From Planctomycetota bacterium (GTDB lineage Bacteria > Planctomycetota > Planctomycetia > Pirellulales > Lacipirellulaceae): a stretch of DNA of 5,193 nucleotides. Location of the stretch: assembly GCA_024278035.1 (NCBI GenBank), contig JAJRUA010000108.1:1-5193 (forward strand). Direction: 5' to 3'. How positions within the stretch are numbered: position 1 is the stretch's first letter; the number at the start of each line of letters is the position of its first letter. The translations under genes were made by a program, and so were the position numbers. Of this stretch, positions 1 to 5,124 are shown piece after piece. Below the pieces are notes generated by a model. That model did no database searches, was not told where the DNA came from, and worked only from the letters and a program-made list of their open reading frames with translations.

Positions 1-500
1 AGCGATAGACCATTGGGCTTTTGCATGTTGCTGGCGACTTTGGCCAGGAATCGATTCGGCGCGAGTCCGATGGAACATCGCAAGTAGATGCCGACCCGAT
101 CGGCAATCGCTTCTTTGACTTGCTTGGCAATTAGAACCGCCTGCCCAGTTTCTCGGTGTTGGGGTGAAAGTTGGCAGGCCATCTCGTCGATCGAGCATAC
201 TCGTTCGACGGGAAGCACGGTCTCGACGGCGGCAATGATCTGCTTGTGAATGCGGATGTAATTCTCGTGTTGTCCTTCGACGAGCCTCAACTGCGGGCAA
301 CGGCGGCGAGCTTCGCCAACGTTGGTGCCGGTCTTGATGCCGTACTCGCGAGCTTCGTAGCTTACCGCGATGCAACAGGTCCGATCGGTCATCGAGGGAA
401 CCACGGCGACCGGTTTTCCTCGCAGCGCAGGCTGAAGCTGCTGCTCTGCCGAAGCAAAGTAGGCGTTCATGTCCAAGAATAGCCAATCGAGGTACGGCAT
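1..500 (-). CDS. dinB: Y-family DNA polymerase (DinB/UmuC-like), N-terminal part, runs off the left edge
   Basis: This is an error-prone translesion polymerase that copies past damaged bases. Only its first 166 codons are inside the window; there is no stop before position 1, so simple ORF listings can miss it. Counting from the ATG at 500, the palm motif DMNAYFASAE starts at D10, with F15 at the usual steric-gate position. YEAREYGIKTG lies at about 48-58. The catalytic S-x-D-E motif is CSIDE, with S103, D105 and E106. The family signature APNRFLAKVASN is at about 147-158, followed by KPNG. D-x-N instead of D-x-D in the first motif recalls UmuC. An in-frame ATG at 515 would add MVYNC; I prefer 500 because the palm motif normally sits very close to the N-terminus. 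Neither start has a Shine-Dalgarno site. The gene follows the HAD gene by about 36 bp (21 bp with the other start), so it is probably co-transcribed with it. I see none of the LexA boxes I know. The family is sure; DinB versus another Y-family branch is not, because the little-finger domain lies outside. Confidence 0.93.
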   Translation of the reverse strand, partial: MPYLDWLFLDMNAYFASAEQQLQPALRGKPVAVVPSMTDRTCCIAVSYEAREYGIKTGTNVGEARRRCPQLRLVEGQHENYIRIHKQIIAAVETVLPVERVCSIDEMACQLSPQHRETGQAVLIAKQVKEAIADRVGIYLRCSIGLAPNRFLAKVASNMQKPNGLS

Positions 501-525
501 ACAGTTGTACACCATACCGTCGATT
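485..525 (-). promoter_or_regulatory. RNA hairpin covering the polymerase start codons
   Basis: Read on the minus (mRNA) strand, 525-507 pairs with 502-485 around the 4-base loop AACU (506-503). The stem has 18 pairs: 15 Watson-Crick, 3 G.U wobbles (498/511, 499/510, 495/514) and one bulged C at 519. All three imperfections are G.U pairs only in the mRNA sense; on the opposite strand they would be A.C mismatches. The AUG at 515 lies in the 5' arm and the AUG at 500 in the 3' arm, so both candidate polymerase starts are sequestered. No U-run follows, so it does not look like an intrinsic terminator. A translational control role is inferred; a protein-binding DNA dyad is the alternative. Confidence 0.5.
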
Positions 526-536
526 TGCCAAATTGG

Positions 537-1274
537 TCAAGCTGAATCTGGACTTTTGCTTTTCCGTATCTCAAGGTCGATTGTGTCGGAAGTTTCGTTA
601 GCAATTGCCAGTGCTCCGTAGATTCGCGAGTCTTCGAGCGTATCGGCGACGAACTTGGTTTGAGCGAAGTCGTGGTCTTTGCTGTGCTCGCCTGGGACGG
701 CGACGGTGTAGGCGCCGGCGGTGGTAGCGGCTTGGCAGCCGATTTGAGTGTCTTCGAGGACCAAGGTTTGTGTTGGCGGAAAGCCTAGTTTTTGGGCGGC
801 GAGTTGATAGACGTCGGGAGCCGGTTTGCCGTGGGTGATGTCTTCGGAGGTGAAGACGTATTTGAATCGCGGTTCGAGTTGGAATTGGCCCAAGACTCGG
901 GTTACGAATTTCCGGCCACTGCTGGTTGCGATTGCCTTGGGGAGGTTGGCGGCTTCAAGAGCGTCGAGCAGCGCGAGTAGTCCAGGGAGGGGCGAGAGGC
1001 GGTCGGGCAAGAGCTTGAACATGACTTCGGCTTGTTCGTTGGCGAGCTGTTCGACGGTGAGGTCGAGTTGGTGCCAGTCGATCATGATTTGAAGCGCAAT
1101 GTCCGACTTGCGGCCCATCATTTGGTCGAGGAGATCTTGAGTGAGCTGCTTGCCGCGACTTTCGAGCGTTTGGCGACCGACTTCTTGGTAGAGATCTTCG
1201 GTGTTAAACATCAGACCATCCAGGTCGAAGATGACGGCGCGAAGCGGGGATTCGGGAACGGGGAAATTGCTCAT
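537..1274 (-). CDS. HAD-superfamily hydrolase, beta-phosphoglucomutase/phosphatase type
   Basis: This 245-residue cytoplasmic enzyme should carry out phosphoryl transfer through an aspartyl-phosphate: either dephosphorylation of a small phosphometabolite or a sugar-phosphate mutase reaction. All four HAD motifs are present. Motif I is FDLDGLMFNTE, with nucleophile D17 and acid/base D19. Motif II is IATSSG, with S118 likely. Motif III is GKPAPD, with K150. Motif IV is LVLEDTQIG, with E174 and D175. The stretch between motifs I and II (about 28-95) is a helical cap of the C1 type, as in beta-phosphoglucomutase, phosphoglycolate phosphatase and YcjU-like proteins. Length is normal for the group. 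The ATG overlaps the stop of the upstream membrane-protein gene by four bases (ATGA), which implies translational coupling and supports this start; no Shine-Dalgarno site is visible. The substrate cannot be read from sequence. The last ~20 residues, rich in charged residues and Ser, lie beyond the conserved core. Confidence 0.93.
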   Translation of the reverse strand: MSNFPVPESPLRAVIFDLDGLMFNTEDLYQEVGRQTLESRGKQLTQDLLDQMMGRKSDIALQIMIDWHQLDLTVEQLANEQAEVMFKLLPDRLSPLPGLLALLDALEAANLPKAIATSSGRKFVTRVLGQFQLEPRFKYVFTSEDITHGKPAPDVYQLAAQKLGFPPTQTLVLEDTQIGCQAATTAGAYTVAVPGEHSKDHDFAQTKFVADTLEDSRIYGALAIANETSDTIDLEIRKSKSPDSA

Positions 1275-2899
1275 GGGTGCGTATCTGCGGGGGTGGGAGG
1301 GGTCGCGTAGATTGTGTACGAGTTGTTGTGGTAAACCTTGGGGAGCAGCAAGGGCGGGTAGTCGCGGGCGATAAGGTAGTCGGTTTGATATTTTTTTGCT
1401 AGTTGTTTGATCCGCGGAGCCCCTTGTTCGGCAAGCAGGACGAAGTTGCGCTGGCCGTCGTCGGAGTTGGTTCGTTGGAAGACGTCGAAGTAGCGATTAC
1501 GCCAGGCGACAAGCGTGGCGGCGTCTTGGGGGACGTCTTTCCAGGTGACGAGACCGCTACGATGGGCGTACCACTCGAACGATTGGCTGCTGCGTGGGAC
1601 GATAAAGAGTGCGTCGGTGGGAGTGTTTTCGCGTGCCCATTGGCAGGCTTGTTGCCAGTCGAGGTGGCTGCGAATTCGGCGATCGGCTGGCGGAGTGAGG
1701 GTTTGGTGTTTTTGTCCACTCCAGGGGAAAAGAAACCAGCAGGGATAAGCGATTGTGGCAAGTAGAAGCCAGGCGGCCATTTTGGGGCGGCGGTTTAGTA
1801 ACACGCTCACCAACCAGAAAACGGCCAGAGCGGCGGCTACCGGGACGGCGATGTCGGCGAGTCGGAACCAGTAGTATTTTAGCAACTTGGCGGCAATCGC
1901 CGGGTGATTCCAAGCAGCAAGTTCCCAAGTCAATCCGAAAACGCTGAACGCAATGCTGCCCCAGGCGAACCTTTGCAAGCGATTCAGGGCCACCGAACCT
2001 TCTGATTGGCTCGCACGGGAGAAAAGCCAAAGCAGGGCGAAACCGGCGAATAGCAGGCCGAAGCGAGTACTTTTTTTGGTTAGCTCTTTGGTCGGTAACG
2101 CCAGAGGGGCCAGGTGGTGGGGAAGTCGCTCGAAGACGTAGATTTGATTTGCCTCGGCAGCGGTTTCGGCAGAGACGCCTTGGGTGAGATGCAACGCAGG
2201 GACCACGCCGGGCAGGGCAAGGACGCCGCCGAGGAGGAGAGCTGGCAACATGGCTCGCAGGGTCGGGCGACTTTGGCGAGCTTCGGTGAGCCAAACGATA
2301 CCTGCAGCGATCGTAGCCCAACCGCCTACAAGTACGTGGAATGCGCTTGCCAAACCGAGCCAAAGCCATGTGGCTCGCCATCGGTTGGCGGCAAGCTCGG
2401 AGAGCCCCCAGAAGACAAAGGCGTAGGCAAAGCACTTTCCTTCGACTCCGCCGAAGACCCACTCGCCAGCGAAATTGGTTTTTGGGATTAGAGTGGCGAG
2501 TAACATCGCAGTGAGGACGGCGAAGAATGGTCGGGGGATGATTCGGCTACTGAGGCGTTGCCATGCGATGGCGAGTAGTAGCCATGTGGCGGTGCGACCG
2601 ATCCAGGCGACCGTGGGGAGCGAGAACCACTTGGCGAGCCAGCCGACCGTCCAATAGAAAGTTTGGTGTGCGTCAGCCGATTCAAGGAAAGGGTCGCCGG
2701 CACACCAGTCGGGTTGCCAGTAGTGTTTGGCTTTGGTGAGGTAGTAGGTTTCGTTAACATCGGGAGCCGGGACGCCGCTGACGACAAAGAAGACAGCAAA
2801 GACGAGGGCGATTTCTAGGCAGCGCGATGTTAGCCAGTGTGGCTCAGCGAGCGACTTATCGGATTCGTCTTGTCTGGCTGATTCGTTGGCGGATGGCAT
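1271..2899 (-). CDS. Multi-pass membrane protein of unknown function, GT-C-like layout
   Basis: I cannot assign a function to this 542-residue protein. After a polar N-terminus (1-25), hydrophobic stretches suited to membrane helices lie near 27-43, 98-116, 122-138, 155-170, 176-204, 215-236, 280-294, 311-328, 346-368 and 375-391. A soluble C-terminal domain follows (about 395-542), with VPRSSQSFEWYAHRSG at 434-449, WKDVP at 453-457 and W466/R467. The first loop holds an acidic conserved-looking block, PAPDVNETYYLTKAKHYW (44-61), then WCAGDPFLES (65-74) and H78. An acidic D/E motif plus Tyr in the first outer loop, many helices and a soluble tail match the general plan of GT-C glycosyltransferases. 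From memory it also resembles planctomycete/cyanobacterial membrane proteins carrying DUF6798; neither link was tested. The ATG at 2899 follows a non-coding gap and has no Shine-Dalgarno site. It is the first gene of the minus-strand unit and overlaps the HAD gene by 4 bp. Confidence 0.88.
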   Translation of the reverse strand: MPSANESARQDESDKSLAEPHWLTSRCLEIALVFAVFFVVSGVPAPDVNETYYLTKAKHYWQPDWCAGDPFLESADAHQTFYWTVGWLAKWFSLPTVAWIGRTATWLLLAIAWQRLSSRIIPRPFFAVLTAMLLATLIPKTNFAGEWVFGGVEGKCFAYAFVFWGLSELAANRWRATWLWLGLASAFHVLVGGWATIAAGIVWLTEARQSRPTLRAMLPALLLGGVLALPGVVPALHLTQGVSAETAAEANQIYVFERLPHHLAPLALPTKELTKKSTRFGLLFAGFALLWLFSRASQSEGSVALNRLQRFAWGSIAFSVFGLTWELAAWNHPAIAAKLLKYYWFRLADIAVPVAAALAVFWLVSVLLNRRPKMAAWLLLATIAYPCWFLFPWSGQKHQTLTPPADRRIRSHLDWQQACQWARENTPTDALFIVPRSSQSFEWYAHRSGLVTWKDVPQDAATLVAWRNRYFDVFQRTNSDDGQRNFVLLAEQGAPRIKQLAKKYQTDYLIARDYPPLLLPKVYHNNSYTIYATPPTPADTHP

Positions 2900-2928
2900 T
2901 TAAGTAAGCGTAAACAACGGCAGGGCGG

Positions 2929-2942
2929 TTCACCAGGGTGAA
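2929..2942. promoter_or_regulatory. Palindrome TTCACC-AG-GGTGAA, candidate operator
   Basis: Two perfect 6-bp arms, TTCACC (2929-2934) and GGTGAA (2937-2942), flank a 2-bp centre in the divergent region. The dyad is 30 bp upstream of the membrane-protein start codon and about 60 bp upstream of the antitoxin -10 box. It would therefore sit at or just after a minus-strand transcription start if CATATT (2952-2947) were the -10. Its size suits a homodimeric regulator. No binding protein can be named, and a short dyad can occur by chance. Confidence 0.35.
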
Positions 2943-3000
2943 TCGCAATATGCTATAAGTCGGGGTTCCGGGATCTATCGTTTCCGTGAGATTTATGTTG

Positions 3001-3009
3001 TGGTATAAT
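3001..3009 (+). promoter_or_regulatory. Extended -10 promoter TGGTATAAT of the antitoxin gene
   Basis: A consensus -10 hexamer TATAAT (3004-3009) is preceded by TGG, giving a perfect TGn extended -10. The sequence 17 bp further upstream, TTTCCG (2981-2986), is a poor -35, which extended -10 promoters tolerate. Transcription should start about 7 bases after the hexamer, near 3016-3017, on the A of the antitoxin ATG or one base before it. The mRNA would then have no 5' leader and no Shine-Dalgarno site. Confidence 0.6.
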
Positions 3010-3016
3010 CCAGGGT

Positions 3017-3289
3017 ATGGATATTCCCCGACAGGCTCCACTATCTGCCGAGCAACTCGCCGCAGTGCGAGAGGGGGGAGGGTATGCTCATTTAGTGGAC
3101 CCGAACACTCATCAAGTCTATTTTCTCACGGAGCCGATCGCTCCAACGATCGACGACGATTACGTTCGGGCGAAACTTGATGAAGCTCAGACCTCGATCG
3201 ATCTAGGAGAAGTCTCTGAGTGGAATGTTGAGGAGATCAAAGCTGAAGTTCGACAGCGGTTAAGCAAAAAAAGTCCGGAGCAAGAGTAA
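3017..3289 (+). CDS. Antitoxin of a type II toxin-antitoxin pair
   Basis: This 90-residue protein should bind and neutralise the toxin encoded 4 bp downstream and probably repress its own promoter. The N-terminal half has the pattern LSAEQLAAVREGG (9-21) then HLVDPNTHQVYFLTEP (25-40). It resembles small planctomycete and cyanobacterial antitoxins with a V-x-DP-x-T-x-x-x-Y-x-L hairpin. The C-terminal half, D56 to L82, with GEVSEWNVEEIKAEVRQRL (64-82), has the look of the toxin-wrapping helix of ParD/RelB-type antitoxins, which often read G-E-V-x-x-W-D-V-E-E-I. No ribbon-helix-helix motif is evident at the N-terminus, so how it binds DNA is unclear. The ATG lies just downstream of a perfect extended -10 box, so translation is probably leaderless. 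The assignment rests on the toxin neighbour and C-terminal motif; the family name is not certain. Confidence 0.8.
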   Translation: MDIPRQAPLSAEQLAAVREGGGYAHLVDPNTHQVYFLTEPIAPTIDDDYVRAKLDEAQTSIDLGEVSEWNVEEIKAEVRQRLSKKSPEQE

Positions 3290-3293
3290 ATCT

Positions 3294-3581
3294 ATGTCCC
3301 GAGTCGTTCGCTCTTCGGATGCCGGTCGTGATTTGGCCGAGATTGCTTGTTACATCTCGAATGACGATACGGAGGCGGCTTTGCGGTGGTTAGACAGCGT
3401 GGATCGTTTGCTTCGACTGATCGCAAAGAATCCTGAAATGGGGGAGTCGGTCAACCATCTAAAACGCGGATTGCGACGTTATACTCACGGAAGCTATGTG
3501 TTGTTCTACAAGCCGCAGGACAATGGCATCCTTCTTTTTCGAGTATTGCATGGTGCTCGGCCAATAGAAGAATTGTTCTAA
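3294..3581 (+). CDS. parE: RelE/ParE-superfamily toxin
   Basis: This 95-residue toxin has the normal length of the family. ParE members poison DNA gyrase and RelE members cut mRNA in the ribosome; sequence favours the ParE side. Residues 9-45 form the two N-terminal helices (DAGRDLAEIACYISNDD, then ALRWLDSVDRLLRLI). They are followed by the characteristic NPEMG (46-50), GLRRYTHGSY (59-68), the strand VLFYKP (69-74) and the terminal strand FRVLHGARPIEELF (82-95), which is typical of ParE-like proteins. R61, R62 and R89 are the usual conserved basic positions. The RelE catalytic set of ribosome-dependent nucleases is not obvious. The start lies 4 bp after the antitoxin stop. AGAG at 3283-3286, 7 bp before the ATG, may act as a weak ribosome site, and translational coupling to the antitoxin is likely. 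The reading frame is intact with no sign of decay. Which target it has cannot be settled from sequence. Confidence 0.92.
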   Translation: MSRVVRSSDAGRDLAEIACYISNDDTEAALRWLDSVDRLLRLIAKNPEMGESVNHLKRGLRRYTHGSYVLFYKPQDNGILLFRVLHGARPIEELF

Positions 3582-3582
3582 T
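3574..3582 (+). promoter_or_regulatory. Possible extended -10 (TGTTCTAAT) for the lipoprotein gene
   Basis: TGT-TCTAAT matches the extended -10 consensus TGnTATAAT with one change. It overlaps the toxin stop codon. Transcription would start near 3589-3590, leaving a leader of about 14 bases before the ATG at 3604. There is no recognisable -35. The same type of promoter lies before the antitoxin, which makes it more plausible, but read-through from the toxin-antitoxin promoter is equally possible. Confidence 0.3.
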
Positions 3583-3603
3583 ACCAAAGCGTTAAGTGCC
3601 TTT

Positions 3604-4965
3604 ATGTTGCGACTTCTTTTTGGACTCCTCTTGTGTTCGCTACTCGTGTTGCCCGGCTGTGGAAAAAAAGAGCCGGTGAAACCTGCGGCTGTTTCGACGA
3701 CGCCTTCGCCAAAGGCAGCGGTTAAGTTGACAATTTTGGTGGTGGGCGATGCAGAGCTTGCTGCCGGGATTCGACTATTGCGTGGCGAATGGGCGGAGCG
3801 GAGTGGCGGGGAGCTGGAAGTTCGGGAGTCGGAGACCGAAGATTTTCTTGGAGGTGAGCCGTTTTCGGCAGATGTGGTTGTCTGCGCTTCGCGATATTTG
3901 GGAACGCTGGTCGAGCGGAAGTTGCTCAGGCCGGTGCGCAACTCGGTGCTGGAAGACGAAAAGCTAGATTTGCAGGATATTTTTCCGGTGTTGCGAAATC
4001 GAATGATGCGATTCGGAGGCGAGACTTTTGGGATTTCGCTGGGCGAACCGCCGTTGATGTTGGCTTGGGAGGGAGAGCTGCCGGCAAAGATGGCACCGGG
4101 GAGTCCAATCACTTGGAAGCAATTCGACCAATTCCCTGTGCGTCGATCGACGGAACCGCGGCTTGAGTTTCCGCGCGCGACGGCATTGATTGTTCGGGCA
4201 GTTGCCTATTCCAATTTGCGAAGAGTCTCGGCAGTGCTTTTTGATCCTCAAACGATGAAGCCGCAGCTTGCGGAGCCGCCGTTTGTGCGTGCTCTCGAAG
4301 AACTGGTAGCACTTGAGAACGCAGAAGCTCCCGACGGCGAAGCGACAACGGTCAAGTTGTCGTGGCCCACTGCGACCGTTGGTTCCGAGTCAGGGGAAAC
4401 GGAGAGGACGCGAAGTTTTACGGGCCTCGCTTCTGCCGACAAGGTGTATGACCGCAGCTTTGGTACCTGGAGTTCGGATAACGGAGCGGGCGAATCGCCG
4501 ACGTTTTTAGGATTTTCGGGACGGATTGTGAGTGTTTCGAAGTCTTCTCGGAATGCAGTGTCTGCCTTCAAGCTGCTGCGGTGGCTGGCCAGCGGCGAGA
4601 CGGCAGTACAGATTAGCCAGCGTAGTGGTGCAACGATTTGGTTCCGAAGGTCGCAAGTTGCCCAATCGTCAAACTGGCTTCGCGGACGGAATGTTACGGA
4701 GGAGACCGCCGATACCGTGACCAAGCTGCTCACCCACGACCAGGTTTATGTTTTGCCCCGAGTGCCGGGGATTGATGAGTATCTTCGGTCGCTCGATAAG
4801 TTGCTTGAGAAGCGGGGTTTGAGTGGTATTTCGGAAGAAGGTGCTGTCGAGCAGGCGTTGGGCGAGGCAGTTAGTCGGTGGCAGACGATTACGGAGAGTT
4901 ACGGAAGAGAGCACCAGCGGGAGGCGTATGCGAAGCACCTTGGTTTTGGGAAGTCGGTGGAGTAG
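3604..4965 (+). CDS. Lipoprotein resembling an extracellular solute-binding protein (family 1 type)
   Basis: A 453-residue exported protein. A hydrophobic signal (2-16) ends in LPGC, a type II signal-peptidase site with lipidated C19. KKEP and a Pro/Ala/Ser/Thr-rich linker (21-40) follow, so it is anchored to a membrane outside the cytoplasm. The mature part starts with the strand KLTILVVG (41-48). SADVVVCASRYLGTLVERKLLRPV (88-111) is the usual ligand-cleft and hinge segment of periplasmic binding proteins. PITWKQFDQF (168-177) matches the typical 'TWDEF' segment, and GFSGRIVSVSKSSRNAVSAFKLLRWLASGE (303-331) matches the late 'skks.n..aA..fl..l.s.e' motif of sugar-type binding proteins. No ABC permease or ATPase gene is adjacent, so its substrate and partner are unknown; a sensor role is possible. 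The ATG is 22 bp after the toxin stop, without a Shine-Dalgarno site. The lipoprotein signal supports this start. The family is inferred from pattern only. Confidence 0.85.
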   Translation: MLRLLFGLLLCSLLVLPGCGKKEPVKPAAVSTTPSPKAAVKLTILVVGDAELAAGIRLLRGEWAERSGGELEVRESETEDFLGGEPFSADVVVCASRYLGTLVERKLLRPVRNSVLEDEKLDLQDIFPVLRNRMMRFGGETFGISLGEPPLMLAWEGELPAKMAPGSPITWKQFDQFPVRRSTEPRLEFPRATALIVRAVAYSNLRRVSAVLFDPQTMKPQLAEPPFVRALEELVALENAEAPDGEATTVKLSWPTATVGSESGETERTRSFTGLASADKVYDRSFGTWSSDNGAGESPTFLGFSGRIVSVSKSSRNAVSAFKLLRWLASGETAVQISQRSGATIWFRRSQVAQSSNWLRGRNVTEETADTVTKLLTHDQVYVLPRVPGIDEYLRSLDKLLEKRGLSGISEEGAVEQALGEAVSRWQTITESYGREHQREAYAKHLGFGKSVE

Positions 4966-5120
4966 CTAGCTGGGGCACCGGCTTCTGCAGGTGGGTTGTC
5001 AAAAGGGGGGCGTCGGGGTAGCTTCATGGATTCGGAATTGCTCGTCCTGGCTGCGGAATGGCTGGGTTTCTCGGGATTTCTCATACTACATTCCTACCTG
5101 ACTTTTTTCATTACCGCATC
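4966..5120 (+). promoter_or_regulatory. Gap before the ketoacyl synthase gene, possible weak promoter
   Basis: This 155-bp gap has no convincing terminator for the lipoprotein gene; CACC...GGTG (about 4976-4993) has short arms and no T-run after it. A possible promoter is TTGTCA (4996-5001, five of six matches to the -35 consensus), 17 bp, then TAGCTT (5019-5024, a poor -10). It would start transcription near 5031. A G-rich run (5005-5018) fills the spacer. The short reading frame at 5026-5124 is described separately. Confidence 0.25.
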
Positions 5121-5124
5121 ATGA
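5026..5124 (+). CDS. Possible 32-residue hydrophobic small protein overlapping the synthase start
   Basis: A short frame starts with ATG at 5026, has GGGG (5015-5018) 7 bases before it as a weak ribosome site, and ends with TGA at 5122-5124. The stop overlaps the ketoacyl-synthase ATG as ATGA. The peptide starts MDSELLVLAAEWLGFSGF and is mostly hydrophobic, with a second hydrophobic stretch near its end. It could be a translationally coupled leader or a small membrane peptide, or simply chance. Against it: if the weak promoter at 4996-5024 is real, transcription would begin after its ATG. I know no family for it. Confidence 0.2.
   Translation: MDSELLVLAAEWLGFSGFLILHSYLTFFITAS

Larger units (their letters stand above)
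2900..3016. promoter_or_regulatory. Divergent intergenic region between membrane-protein gene and toxin-antitoxin pair
   Basis: These 117 bases must carry the promoter of both the minus-strand unit and the plus-strand toxin-antitoxin genes. The plus-strand signal is clear (entry at 3001-3009). On the minus strand I see no good -35/-10 pair. The best -10-like hexamers are CATATT (2952-2947) and TATAGC (2957-2952), neither with a recognisable -35. On the plus strand there is also TGCTATAAG (2951-2959), an imperfect extended -10. A palindrome lies at 2929-2942. Confidence 0.6.

Noticed and set aside
171..482. 103-codon plus-strand reading frame
   Set aside because: It lies wholly antisense to the Y-family polymerase, whose catalytic motifs are clear; its peptide has no recognisable motif.
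516..540. TTGACC...TATGGT as a promoter for the polymerase
   Set aside because: The hexamers have an 18-bp spacer, but the first overlaps the HAD stop codon and the second is part of the hairpin arm and start codon, so any transcript would begin at about the ATG at 500; structure and operon context explain the region better.
1557..2462. 301-codon minus-strand frame inside the membrane-protein gene
   Set aside because: An Arg/Pro/Ser-rich out-of-frame shadow on the same strand as a gene with coherent membrane helices.
2856..3041. 61-codon minus-strand frame spanning the divergent region
   Set aside because: It overlaps the ends of two better-supported genes and the promoter region; its peptide has no recognisable motif.
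3663..3669. A7 run just after the lipobox as a phase-variation switch
   Set aside because: Runs of this length recur at several Lys-Lys codons in the window and are short for slippage-based switching.
3459..4112. 217-codon minus-strand frame
   Set aside because: Antisense to the toxin end and the lipoprotein start; composition is that of a mirror frame (Ser/Arg/Pro rich), with no motif.
4248..4733. 161-codon minus-strand frame
   Set aside because: Antisense to the lipoprotein; no motif and no start context.
4976..4993. CACC...GGTG stem as a terminator of the lipoprotein gene
   Set aside because: Only 4-bp arms with a 10-base loop, and a G-rich stretch rather than a T-run follows.
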